Source of the DNA: Brevibacillus agri
GTDB taxonomy: Bacteria; Bacillota; Bacilli; Brevibacillales; Brevibacillaceae
Reading direction: 5' to 3'
NCBI RefSeq assembly: GCF_004117055.1
Contig: NZ_CP026363.1
Span: 62,001-126,000, forward strand
Length of the DNA: 64,000 nucleotides
Shown piece by piece: positions 35,102 to 43,489 of the stretch. The position numbers and the translations under genes are program-made. Below the pieces are notes generated by a model. It ran no database searches, was not told the origin of the DNA, and saw only the letters and a program-made list of their open reading frames with translations. The number at the start of each line of letters is the position of its first letter. Positions within the stretch are counted from its first letter, which is position 1.

Positions 35102-36799
35102 TTACCGGTATTTGATTTCGATCAATTTTCCAGTAGTGGCGTCGACGAAGCGGTAGCTGTCCTCCCGTTTTCGCTGATAGACCAGTTTCGGCTCAGGTGC
35201 GCGCTGATCTTCGTACTGTTCCCAGTAATACACCAGCTCCAGCTCGACTTCCTTTTGATACGTTTCTTTGGCTTCCTGGGCGCTGACCAGCTTCGTGGCA
35301 GCAGGCAAGGCGATGTCAGGGTGGATCGGGTGGAAACTCAGCCCTGTAACCGCGCCTGTCACCTGATCGATGCCAACCCGGTAAAATTCATCCGACACGG
35401 GGATTCCGTTGCGTTTCCCCTGAAAATTGAAGTAATACTCACGCGGCTCGTTCCTTTTTTCCAGCTTGCTTTTGTCCACCCAGTCCGGGATTGCTTCATC
35501 ATGTCTGAACGTAAACAGCGTCAGCTCGGAAACAGCCGGATCGAGGTATGGCTGCAGCGCGGCAATCGCTTTTTTCCGCGCTTCGTCGACGCTGATTTTT
35601 TGCTTTTGCTCCTGTCTTTCCGGCAGGTACAGATGAAAGTCGATCAGGCGGTCGCTGGCAGCATCAGTCGTAAGCGTAATGGTTTCAAAAGCCTGATTGG
35701 CCTTTTCCGTGAAGTCCATCCAGTGGTACGACTCAATCGCCTGCAGTCCTTCCCGCAGATTGTCCTTGTGATCGTCGTATTCAAAAGTAGCGCCTGCAAC
35801 GTCAATGCCAAACTGCGACTTCAGCCATTGCTCGGCCTCTTTTTGCGAAGCGATTTTGATGGTCTTCCCTTCTCCTTTTACCTGAACGCTCTCCTTGGCC
35901 TGCTGGTCTGGCTCGTCCAGCACCTCTCCGGTGAGGGCGTCGATTCTGTACACACCGTATGGCTGATAAACAAGCATCGGCTTCTTCTCCTCTGCCCTGC
36001 CAGGCGCGGAGTAGGAAGTCGGCTGCTCGGCTACGTATTCCAGCTCCATTTTCAGCTTATCCTGATAAATTTGCTTTGCTTTTTCCAGGGAGATCGCTTT
36101 TTGCGGGTCGGGCCATTTTACCTCGTCAGGCCGGATTTGATTGTACGCGTCAAAGCGGATGACATGCCCGGCGTGGTCGATAGAAACCGAGAGCGCGTTG
36201 CCATCGAGCGCAATCTGATTGATTAGCGTCTGGTAGTAGACGGTAGAGTTTACCCATTCGATCATGGCGCCTTTGCCGTCGCCTATCCCTGCTTTTCCTC
36301 TGCTTAGCGCTTTTGACTGCTTGAATTGGCTGGCATCCTTGCCGAGCATGCTGGCGAGAAACGCATCGGCCTTTTCGCGCGCCAGCTTTTCGTCCGGGTA
36401 GTCAGCAGACGCCCAGGCCGGATTTTTCACATCCAGGTAAAGCAGTCGCCCCGTCTGGGCATCCAGCTCGATTCTGGCCGTTGCGTAGGCAAGGCGGCTT
36501 TTCTCTGCTCCTGTTTCCGGCCGATCCGTCAGCAGCACAGTCCAGACCTGATGTGGATAGTTCCGGAAGCTCGGCTTGCCTACGGACTTTCTTTCCAGGC
36601 GTAGCGCCTTTATTTCCGGAATGGCTTCCTTCAGCTTGTCCAGCGTGTTTTGCACTTCCTGGGAAAACTCCTTTTGTTGCGGCAGTTGCTCCTGCGCGCT
36701 GCCTGCTGCTTCTGCCTGCGGCGGCATTGTCCAGATCGGCGTGGCAGCCAGCAAGCAAGCCGCGACGGCCGTCATGACAGACTGGTTGATCCTCTTCAT
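35102..36799 (-). CDS. Secreted YcdB/YcdC-repeat protein with PepSY-like modules
   Basis: 565 residues with a signal peptide (about residues 1-31, ending AEAAG). The mature part contains repeated units in which a helix (ISLEKAKQIYQDKL, VSAQEAKETYQKEV) is followed by strands with YRIDALTGEVLDE or YRFVDATTGKLIE. This is the PepSY/YcdB (DUF4901) pattern. The start is the ATG at 36799 after AGGAGGATCGAG. Such proteins are thought to inhibit or chaperone proteases at the cell surface. Function here unknown. Confidence 0.8.
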   Translation of the reverse strand: MKRINQSVMTAVAACLLAATPIWTMPPQAEAAGSAQEQLPQQKEFSQEVQNTLDKLKEAIPEIKALRLERKSVGKPSFRNYPHQVWTVLLTDRPETGAEKSRLAYATARIELDAQTGRLLYLDVKNPAWASADYPDEKLAREKADAFLASMLGKDASQFKQSKALSRGKAGIGDGKGAMIEWVNSTVYYQTLINQIALDGNALSVSIDHAGHVIRFDAYNQIRPDEVKWPDPQKAISLEKAKQIYQDKLKMELEYVAEQPTSYSAPGRAEEKKPMLVYQPYGVYRIDALTGEVLDEPDQQAKESVQVKGEGKTIKIASQKEAEQWLKSQFGIDVAGATFEYDDHKDNLREGLQAIESYHWMDFTEKANQAFETITLTTDAASDRLIDFHLYLPERQEQKQKISVDEARKKAIAALQPYLDPAVSELTLFTFRHDEAIPDWVDKSKLEKRNEPREYYFNFQGKRNGIPVSDEFYRVGIDQVTGAVTGLSFHPIHPDIALPAATKLVSAQEAKETYQKEVELELVYYWEQYEDQRAPEPKLVYQRKREDSYRFVDATTGKLIEIKYR

Positions 36800-36902
36800 C
36801 TCGATCCTCCTGATAACCTGTTTTGGGTATTTTTTACACGTTCACCCAATAGACGGACAAACCAGCCGTCAGGTTACATAATCTTCCAATCTCTGCCGCA
36901 AT

Positions 36903-36939
36903 AAAAAAACACGCCCTGGCACAGCGGCAAGGGCGTGTT
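36903..36939 (-). terminator. Terminator of the nreBC operon
   Basis: AACACGCCC pairs with GGGCGTGTT, followed by seven U on the minus strand. Confidence 0.88.
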
Positions 36940-36959
36940 GAAGCGTGAGCATTGGACCT

Positions 36960-37616
36960 TTATTCAAAATCAAGCCAGCCTTTTTTGATGGCATACCGCA
37001 CCAGATCGGGACGCGTGCGCAAATGCAGCTTTTCCATGATGTGCGCCTTGTGCGACTCGACGGTCTTCACAGAAACGGTGAGCTGCTCCGCGATTTCCTT
37101 GTTGCTGAAGCCTTTGGCGATCAGCACGAGCACTTCTTTTTCACGATCAGTCAAAATCTCGTACTTGGCCTGCTCCTCGCCGTTTTTGACCATCTGCAAA
37201 AATTCCTCGATCAGCGATTTGGTCGCTGACGGATACAAATAGGCCATGCCGTTGTTCACCGAGCGGATCGCGGCGATCAGATCGAGATCGGGAGCGCTTT
37301 TCAAAATATATCCGGCAGCTCCGGCCTGCAGTACGCGGAACAAGTATTCTTCGTCGTCGTGCATGGTCAGGACGAGCACCTGAATGTCCGGCGCCGCTTC
37401 CTTCAGTCTTGCGGTCGCGGTCAGGCCGTTCTCCCCCGGCGGCATGCTCAAATCCATCAGCACCACGTCCGGGCGAATTTCCAGGGCTTTTTCGCAAGCT
37501 TCCTTGCCATCAGCCGCATAGCCGACGACCTCCATGTCCTCCTGGGCGTTGATTAGCATGCCCAGCCCGGACCGTACAATCGCATGATCGTCAGCGATCA
37601 AGACGCGAATCGTCAT
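36960..37616 (-). CDS. nreC: NarL/LuxR-family response regulator, NreC-like
   Basis: 218 residues: a receiver with Asp54 in LMDLSMPPGENGLTA and a LuxR helix-turn-helix (LTDREKEVLVLIAKGFSNKEIAEQL region). The MPPGENGL insertion after the phospho-Asp and KKGWLDFE at the end resemble staphylococcal NreC, the activator of anaerobic nitrate respiration. It overlaps the kinase gene by 26 bases. Likely targets are respiratory genes, possibly the adjacent oxidase operon. The symbol rests on similarity recalled from the family. Confidence 0.85.
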   Translation of the reverse strand: MTIRVLIADDHAIVRSGLGMLINAQEDMEVVGYAADGKEACEKALEIRPDVVLMDLSMPPGENGLTATARLKEAAPDIQVLVLTMHDDEEYLFRVLQAGAAGYILKSAPDLDLIAAIRSVNNGMAYLYPSATKSLIEEFLQMVKNGEEQAKYEILTDREKEVLVLIAKGFSNKEIAEQLTVSVKTVESHKAHIMEKLHLRTRPDLVRYAIKKGWLDFE

Positions 37617-38682
37617 CCAAAATCCCCTCCTCTGGCAACGGAATACGGACGATGACAGTCGTCCCCTCTTGGGGCGCCGAGCGAATATCGACCGTACCTC
37701 CGAGCAGTTGCGCCCGTTCCTTCATGCCGAACACGCCAAGCCCTTTGCCGAAATTCAACGTCTTCTCCACCTCAAAGCCGATACCGTCGTCCACTATCGT
37801 TACAACTACTTCTTTTTCGCGATTCTCGAACATGATCCCGAGCTGGCTCGCCTGCGCGTACTTCGCCGTATTGGTCATGGCCTCCTGAACGATCCGGTAC
37901 AGCGCGGTTTCCATCGGGGCCGAGTACCGTCGCTTCTCTCCCTGCACGTGCAGCTCGACCTGGATGTGAAACGTCTTTTCCACACGCTTCATCAACGAGC
38001 GCAAGGCGGGCAACAGACCGAGGTCATCGAGAGCGGACGGGCGCAGCTCCAGCGCCATGCGTTTGACTTCCTCCATCGCCCTGGATGTCATGTTCACCAG
38101 CTCTGTTACATGCTGCATGACCGCTTCGCCCGGATTGCCTTGCCTGACCACATTCAGTCCAACCAAAATACTGTAAAGCGCCTGCCCGATACCGTCGTGC
38201 AGCTCGCGGGCAATACGCTTGCGTTCCTCTTCCTGAGCCTGAATGGCAAAGTGGGTCAGCTTGTGCTGGTAACGCTCTTTTTCCGCACGCTGCTGAGCCG
38301 ACATGTCGCGCAAAATCATCACCAGCTTGCCGCCTGATTCTTCAGGCAAGCGGGCAGAGCTGGCCGCTACGGGATAATCACGCCCGTCTTTTGTACGGAG
38401 CTTCATTTCAAAGGACGGCATTTGTACGCGTTTGAAAAAACAGTCCGTACAGCTCGTCTCCTCCATACAGGTTGCCATCCCCAAGCAAAGCTCGCAAATA
38501 TGCTTTTCCCGGATCAGCTCGTCTTCGGTCCAACCCGTCATCTGCTCCAGCGCGGCGTTGGCCCTGACGATCCGGCCCTCATGGTCAATCACCAGGATGG
38601 CGTCACTGACGTTGGCAAAGATGGACTGCATCAGGGATATGGCTTCATTGGATGTCCCCAGATCTTCTCTCCACGTACTCAT
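37591..38682 (-). CDS. nreB: Oxygen-sensing histidine kinase, NreB-like
   Basis: 363-residue soluble kinase with no membrane helix. A PAS domain (about 15-125) contains cysteines 63, 66, 72, 78 and 81. Four of them form C-X2-C-X11-C-X2-C, the [4Fe-4S] motif by which NreB senses oxygen, and Cys72 is an extra. A HisKA_3 dimerisation domain carries His162 in RIARELHDGIGQAL, followed by the ATPase domain (IVQEAMTNTAKYAQ, DDGIGF, GLGVFGMKER). The ATG at 38682 follows AAAGGAGGAGCGC. Forms an operon with nreC. Confidence 0.9.
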   Translation of the reverse strand: MSTWREDLGTSNEAISLMQSIFANVSDAILVIDHEGRIVRANAALEQMTGWTEDELIREKHICELCLGMATCMEETSCTDCFFKRVQMPSFEMKLRTKDGRDYPVAASSARLPEESGGKLVMILRDMSAQQRAEKERYQHKLTHFAIQAQEEERKRIARELHDGIGQALYSILVGLNVVRQGNPGEAVMQHVTELVNMTSRAMEEVKRMALELRPSALDDLGLLPALRSLMKRVEKTFHIQVELHVQGEKRRYSAPMETALYRIVQEAMTNTAKYAQASQLGIMFENREKEVVVTIVDDGIGFEVEKTLNFGKGLGVFGMKERAQLLGGTVDIRSAPQEGTTVIVRIPLPEEGILDDDSRLDR

Positions 38683-38788
38683 GCGCTCCTCCTTTGAGAC
38701 AATCATCTAAATGCTATTGTAGAGTTTACATGGGCGGTTGTGTATCAGGGAATTCCCTTAACCTGCGCGGGCTGGCGCGCTGAGGGCA

Positions 38789-38836
38789 TTGACAATACTA
38801 TACATTAGATTATTATCTAATTAGACTATTATTTAA
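38789..38836 (+). promoter_or_regulatory. Promoter with tandem palindromic operators
   Basis: TTGACA (38789-38794) is followed by TTAGAT-TATT-ATCTAA (38805-38820, perfect) and directly by TTAGAC-TATT-ATTTAA (38821-38836, imperfect). Two abutting 16-base palindromes across the -10 region suggest a MarR/TetR-type repressor site for the gene at 38858. Confidence 0.65.
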
Positions 38837-38857
38837 TATGAATAAAGGAGCCTTCGT

Positions 38858-39373
38858 ATGCCACATTCTCCTGCTTTTGTCTCATGCAGCAAGCGGCTGC
38901 TTTTTTCGCCTGTCACTTCCGCAGATTTTGCCGAGTTGCTAGCCGTCTACAACTCCAATCCCGATTATATGGAGTGCGCCTTCGGGAAACGCGTCGTCAC
39001 CGTCCGGGAGGTGGAGGCCGATCATCTGGAAAACCTCGCCCTCGAGGACTCCTACAGCATGGCGCTGCGCGAATCTGCCAACGGCAACATCATCGGGATT
39101 GCACAGTTTATTCTCTGCAATCCGCGGGACAAACAACCTTGGCTCGGGCTTATCATGCTGCACAGCGACTGTCAAGGCAAAGGCTACGCCAAAGAGTTTC
39201 TCGACTGCCTGATCCAATGGTACCGGGAACATGGCTATACGTCCCTGCACCTCGCCGTCCTCGCCAAAAACAGCAAGGTCGTTCCGTTTTATGAAAAGTA
39301 CGGCTTCACGGCCTACGAGGAACGGGAGCATGCGACACTCGGCCGGGTCATTTGCATGGCGTACGCTTTTTGA
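38858..39373 (+). CDS. GNAT-family N-acetyltransferase
   Basis: 171-residue cytoplasmic acetyltransferase. The acetyl-CoA pyrophosphate loop is present as LHSDCQGKGYAKEF (Q-x-x-G-x-G/A) near residue 105, followed by NSKVVPFYEKYGFTA near 145. The ATG at 38858 follows AAAGGAG. The MFS exporter gene follows 88 bases downstream. The tandem operator upstream suggests an inducible unit, perhaps for detoxification. Substrate unknown. Confidence 0.88.
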   Translation: MPHSPAFVSCSKRLLFSPVTSADFAELLAVYNSNPDYMECAFGKRVVTVREVEADHLENLALEDSYSMALRESANGNIIGIAQFILCNPRDKQPWLGLIMLHSDCQGKGYAKEFLDCLIQWYREHGYTSLHLAVLAKNSKVVPFYEKYGFTAYEEREHATLGRVICMAYAF

Positions 39374-39461
39374 ACAAAACAAGGCACCAGCCCGCCGCTC
39401 CCCCATATATCTGAATAGAAGCATGCTGTTAGCTTGCAAAAAGTCGGGAGGAGCATCGGAA

Positions 39462-40643
39462 ATGCCCGGTAAATCTGCCCTTTTGCTTTTGACAGGCGCG
39501 GCGACCCTGTTCATTGTCGGCACAGATGTGTTTGTCGTCTCGCCCCTGCTTCCTTCCATTGCAGCAGAATTTGCCGTGACTCCGGCCGTAGCAGGCTGGC
39601 TGGTGACGGCGATGTCGATCATGTACGCTTGCGGCTCTCCGCTGATGGGCATGTTATTCGACCACCATCCTCGCAGCCGCCGAATGATTTTGTGGAGCGG
39701 CCTGATGCTTTTTTGCCTCGCCAATCTGTGGACAGGACTTGCCACGAGCTACGCCTCGCTGCTGGCGAGCCGCGCGCTGTCCGGCTTGGCGCTGGCGGCA
39801 ATCGCCCCGTGCGTCTACGCCTTCATAAGCGACCTGGCCCCGGCTTCCCGCCGCGCTGCCTGGCTGTCGATTGTCGTGTCCGGAAATTTGACTGGCTTGT
39901 GGGCAGGCACACCGCTTGGTACCTTGATCGCCGAACAGCACGGATGGCGTTTTACTTTTTGGCTGATTGCGGGCGCGAGCTTTCTGCTTTCCTGGGTGAA
40001 TCTCGCCATTTGGCCGCAGTTTTCCGGCACTTCCCAGCAGCCCGGCCGGAAGCCAGGCGCTCCTGTGACGCTCATGTTTCGCTCGGTGCTGGTCACTGTT
40101 TACTGGTCAGCAGCGATGTACGGCGTGTACACCTATCTCGGCACGGCGCTGGCCCAGGACAACCGCTTTTCCCCGCTGCAGATCGCTTCCGCCTTGATCG
40201 CCTACGGCGTAGGGGCCATGCTCGGAAGCCTGAACGGAGGACGGCTCGCAGACAAATGGGGGGCCAAGTCCATCTCCACCGCCAGTCTCTTTGGCATCGT
40301 TGTCATGCTGACGGCAATTGGCCTGCTTTACCAGGCTGAGGGCTGGCTGCTCCCGTTTTTATTTGGCTGGGCGTTCATCGGCTATGCGTTCGTCCCGTCC
40401 TACCAATCGCGGTTGTCCCAGGAATACCCGGCACGGCTCGGACGAATCATGGCCTGGAACATCACGGGCATGTACATCGGCATGACTGTCGGCTCCTACC
40501 TGGGCGGCCCCGTTTTCGAGGCGTGGGGCTTTTTCCCGCTCGCCTGCGTCTGCGCCGCGATTGCCCTGATTGCCGGGCTGTGCAGTCTGCGCCCTGCCCC
40601 GAAACAAAAAGAAGCGGTCGGGTCAGTGCCGTTCCGCTCTTGA
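39462..40643 (+). CDS. MFS transporter (AraJ/DHA1-like exporter)
   Basis: 393 residues with about 12 membrane helices. GMLFDHHPRSRRMILW near residue 60 is MFS motif A, and the second-half counterpart is GGRLADKWGAKS near 255. It resembles DHA1 drug or sugar exporters. The ATG at 39462 follows GGGAGGAG. It probably shares the operator-controlled promoter of the acetyltransferase gene. Substrate unknown. Confidence 0.87.
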   Translation: MPGKSALLLLTGAATLFIVGTDVFVVSPLLPSIAAEFAVTPAVAGWLVTAMSIMYACGSPLMGMLFDHHPRSRRMILWSGLMLFCLANLWTGLATSYASLLASRALSGLALAAIAPCVYAFISDLAPASRRAAWLSIVVSGNLTGLWAGTPLGTLIAEQHGWRFTFWLIAGASFLLSWVNLAIWPQFSGTSQQPGRKPGAPVTLMFRSVLVTVYWSAAMYGVYTYLGTALAQDNRFSPLQIASALIAYGVGAMLGSLNGGRLADKWGAKSISTASLFGIVVMLTAIGLLYQAEGWLLPFLFGWAFIGYAFVPSYQSRLSQEYPARLGRIMAWNITGMYIGMTVGSYLGGPVFEAWGFFPLACVCAAIALIAGLCSLRPAPKQKEAVGSVPFRS

Positions 40644-40745
40644 GTCTTTGCAAAAGCCGGGTGATTTTTCACAGAAAAACCGGGGCAGCAAGTGCCGTCC
40701 CGGTTCGTTTCTCTTCCCTCCTGGAAGAGACTTTTCGTATTATCA

Positions 40746-40777
40746 GGTCAGCCAGTACTTGCTGGTTGGCCTTTTTT
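40746..40777. terminator. Terminator of the MFS gene
   Basis: GGTCAGCCAG (40746-40755) pairs with CTGGTTGGCC (40762-40771) and is followed by six T. It overlaps the 3' end of the convergent gene at 40776. Confidence 0.8.
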
Positions 40778-41768
40778 ATTCGGCGATTTCCACGACGATT
40801 TTCTCCGCTACACCGATTGGCGGCAGGCTGCGCGTCAGTTTTGGCCCGTAGAACGCGAACACATTCATGTCAGCCTTCAGGTCTTGCGGCTTGATTGCTT
40901 TGTTGTCTTTGGCATTGACGATGACCGTTTTGTCGTTGATAATCAGCGCTACTTTTTCCGGAGAGGTCGCTGTCAGGCCGCGGCCCTCTACCAGCATTTT
41001 GTAGGTGCCTTGCTGGTCAGGCTCGATGCTGACTACTTTACCTGTTGTCCCCATTACTTCCGCAGATTCCAGGCTGTTTTTGACGACGATGCTGAGCGCA
41101 CCTGTTTGCGGCGGCATGCTCATCGCCATGTATTTTTGGTGTGTCGCCTCTACTTCCATGCCCAGCTTCAAGTCTTCCGGCTTCAGCTCTTTGCCCGCAG
41201 CATCCGTAATTTTGGTTTCCTCGCTGATGTGCAGGATGATTCCCGACAAATATCCGTCCAGCGCAATGGATACTTTTCCAGCTTCTGTTTTGTCGATCGT
41301 CGTGATCGTGCCAGTACGCACTGGCGCTTTTTCTGCCTCTTCGTCCACCACCGTCACCGCGCTGTCTGTCACATTGACTTCTGCTTGCAGAATTTCGTCC
41401 ACGAAGGCAACGGGAACGTAGGTGCTGCCATTCAGGAGGCGTGGCTCCGCTCCGAGCGTCTTGTACATTTTCGCGAACGGGTAGCGATCCTCTCCGGCTT
41501 TTGCGTAGCTTGCGATCGCGCCTTTTTGCACTTCGGCTGCTTTCAGTTCGTTGTTCCAGCTTACTTTGTACCCGAGGGATTCAGCCACAGGGCGCAGCGG
41601 AACCAAAACGGTTTGTTGCCCTTTATCAAAAATCGCTGCTTGCTCAATCGCGCTTCCATTTACATTGACCGACAGTTCTTTTACTGGTTTGGAGGTAGCC
41701 GATACGATATTCGTTCCCAACACGGCCAGCGCCGCCAATGTCATCATGCCTGTACGAATTGTTTTCAT
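40776..41768 (-). CDS. Secreted copper-amine-oxidase-like stalk-domain protein
   Basis: 330 residues with a signal peptide (residues 1-25, ending VSATS). The Cu_amine_oxidN1 stalk domain follows (about 40-130): LVPLRPVAESLGYKVSWNNE, NGSTYVPVAFV. Then two OB-like modules appear (TGTITTIDKTEAGKVSIALD and TGKVVSIEPDQQGTYKMLV). Such proteins sit in the cell envelope of Gram-positives. The ATG at 41768 follows TTTGGAGG. Function unknown. Confidence 0.82.
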   Translation of the reverse strand: MKTIRTGMMTLAALAVLGTNIVSATSKPVKELSVNVNGSAIEQAAIFDKGQQTVLVPLRPVAESLGYKVSWNNELKAAEVQKGAIASYAKAGEDRYPFAKMYKTLGAEPRLLNGSTYVPVAFVDEILQAEVNVTDSAVTVVDEEAEKAPVRTGTITTIDKTEAGKVSIALDGYLSGIILHISEETKITDAAGKELKPEDLKLGMEVEATHQKYMAMSMPPQTGALSIVVKNSLESAEVMGTTGKVVSIEPDQQGTYKMLVEGRGLTATSPEKVALIINDKTVIVNAKDNKAIKPQDLKADMNVFAFYGPKLTRSLPPIGVAEKIVVEIAE

Positions 41769-41839
41769 GTTGTATTCCTCCAAATGATTGTTTTTCACTT
41801 GTTTCGTGTTTCTATTCATTGGACGGAGGGGTTTTATAA

Positions 41840-42025
41840 ACGTTTCAACATTTTTTTGTGGTGGTAAAAAATCAATACCATTTTTAATTTATATGACAAA
41901 ATACGACCTAAATCCCAAAATACGTATTATATATTATTCTTGCAAAATTTTACCACAATCGAGGTGGTTTAATATGTTTCAGATTTAAAATTTCATCAGA
42001 TCACAAAAAGAAAAGGTGAGCTAAA
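41840..42025. other. AT-rich intergenic stretch
   Basis: Markedly AT-richer than the surroundings, with an ACCAC/GTGGT dyad at about 41952-41968. No gene seen. It marks the left edge of an AT-rich island reaching 42705. Confidence 0.5.
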
Positions 42026-42304
42026 ATTGCTTATTTAGGTGTTGTTTTCACACTTGCCGTTTCCGGTGCTCTTGCATGCGCAGAAGGAGCATCTGCTAAA
42101 AATTGTGACAATGATCCAACTTCAAGCTCGGGTTGCTCCCATAGTTATGGAGGAACTTGGTCATATCAAAGCAATCAATCAGGTAGCTACAATTCCGATC
42201 ATCGCCTTTCCCGATCTGGCGCAAGTACTAGTGATTGGTATACATGGAAATTTCCAATCCTTTCTTCAGGAAGAGCTACATTGGAGGTTTACTTAGGCAG
42301 TTAA
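42026..42304 (+). pseudogene. Secreted-peptide frame lacking a normal start codon
   Basis: An open frame of 92 codons reading AYLGVVFTLAVSGALACAEG and then a Ser/Gly/Tyr-rich mature part ending YTWKFPILSSGRATLEVYLG. It looks like a signal peptide plus exported domain. No ATG, GTG or TTG is in frame; a ribosome-like AAAAGGTGAG precedes ATT at 42026, so the original start is probably lost. The next orf continues in the same frame after one stop. Likely a decayed gene. Confidence 0.5.
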
Positions 42305-42310
42305 ACGGAA

Positions 42311-42703
42311 TTGGTTCCAGCCGTCATTGATTCAAAGTCCCTTCAAGAAAAAATGCTTAATGCGATCGACAACTATCAAAATGTTAGCGGCTCCTATCGG
42401 GCAATTCTCACTCCGATTGGTGTCGACGAAACCGTAGAGTTTGAGGTTCAACAAGGAAAGAATCCACGCAGTCATGTAAAAGTACTGAATAATACGAAAG
42501 CAGAACTCATCAAAGAAACTGCATTTGATGGAGAGTTTTATTGGAACGTCCAGCATAACCGAAAAACGTATAAAAAGACCAAGGCCAGTAAAGAAAATGG
42601 AACAACTGCGTTTAACAAAAATGAACCTCGAATATACTTCCAACATACTGCATCCCCATTTGAACAAGCTGAGTTTGACCAAACAAAAGAATCCGAAAAG
42701 TAA
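42311..42703 (+). pseudogene. Remnant of a LolA/RseB-like secreted protein (tentative)
   Basis: 130 codons from a TTG, no ribosome site, no signal peptide. The text SLQEKMLNAIDNYQNVSGSY and FDGEFYWNVQHNRKTYKK suggests the repeated-strand fold of lipoprotein-localisation proteins, but the match is from memory and weak. It is in frame with the upstream fragment, separated by TAA. It lies in an AT-rich island and is probably horizontally acquired and decaying. Confidence 0.4.
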
Positions 42704-42709
42704 CAATAG

Positions 42710-42733
42710 AAAAGGGCGGCCAAGTTGCCGCCC
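42710..42733 (-). terminator. Terminator of yunB
   Basis: GGGCGGC pairs with GCCGCCC (42714-42720 with 42727-42733), followed by UUUU on the minus strand. Confidence 0.75.
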
Positions 42734-42741
42734 CCAACACT

Positions 42742-43443
42742 TTATGGCTGGTTTATCATCTGCGCATTTTTCGGCATCGGTACGTCCGGCTTTCCGGACG
42801 GGTTGTTGTACAAGTAGCTCGGCACCTTGCCCACGATCAATGCCTCGCTGATCGGGATCTGCGTCGTGACGGTCTGCTGCTTGGTCGCAAACGGAATGAC
42901 TACGCGCAAATCGACCTCGACGTAAATGTAGACGGTGACGAGCACCATGTTGATGCCAGCCTGCTTCATCTCCGTCTCCAGGCGGGTCTTCACGGCGCCG
43001 ATCGGCACGAACGAGACGGGAATTTCCGGGCCGAAATGTTCCAGAAACACGTTTTTGGTAGCCAGGCCGAGCGGGATCGTCGTCTGGACGTTCTCCTGCT
43101 CCAACTCCTTCAGCCGATTTTGAATGCGGGCGGTCGTCTCCCCCACGATCCGCGAGTATTCGCGGAAGTTGAAATTGACCGCTTTGATGCTCCCTTCCTC
43201 GTCTTTTTCCATCATCACAATCTCGTTGAAATCCACGCCTTGCTGCGTCAGACGCTTCGTGACCGCATCCGTAATGGCGAGCTTTGCCACCTGATCGGCT
43301 TTGGCTTGGGCGATCAGCAGCAAGGTCGGCTCGATCCTTCTTTCCACGATGATGAACAGGATCACCAGGGATACGACAATAAACAAAAACGTTGCGAAGA
43401 TGCGTCTGCCGCGCCTTTTCCAGCCTCCTTTTCGAAAACGCAC
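42742..43443 (-). CDS. yunB: Sporulation protein YunB
   Basis: 233 residues: a basic head (RFRKGGWKRRGRR), one membrane helix at about 15-36, then a conserved outer domain (QAKADQVAKLAITDAV, NFREYSRIVGETTARIQNRL). This is the layout of YunB, which in B. subtilis is made in the mother cell under sigma-E. The GTG at 43443 follows GAGAGGAAG. Its presence indicates an endospore former. The biochemical role is unknown. Confidence 0.9.
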   Translation of the reverse strand: MRFRKGGWKRRGRRIFATFLFIVVSLVILFIIVERRIEPTLLLIAQAKADQVAKLAITDAVTKRLTQQGVDFNEIVMMEKDEEGSIKAVNFNFREYSRIVGETTARIQNRLKELEQENVQTTIPLGLATKNVFLEHFGPEIPVSFVPIGAVKTRLETEMKQAGINMVLVTVYIYVEVDLRVVIPFATKQQTVTTQIPISEALIVGKVPSYLYNNPSGKPDVPMPKNAQMINQP

Positions 43444-43489
43444 AATTTCTTCCTCTCCCTCGTTTCGCCGTACGAAACCAACTCAGTTC

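Noticed and set aside
42039-42296. 85-codon plus-strand frame
   Set aside because: It lies one frame off the signal-peptide-like reading at 42026-42304, has no ribosome site, and its composition is not protein-like.
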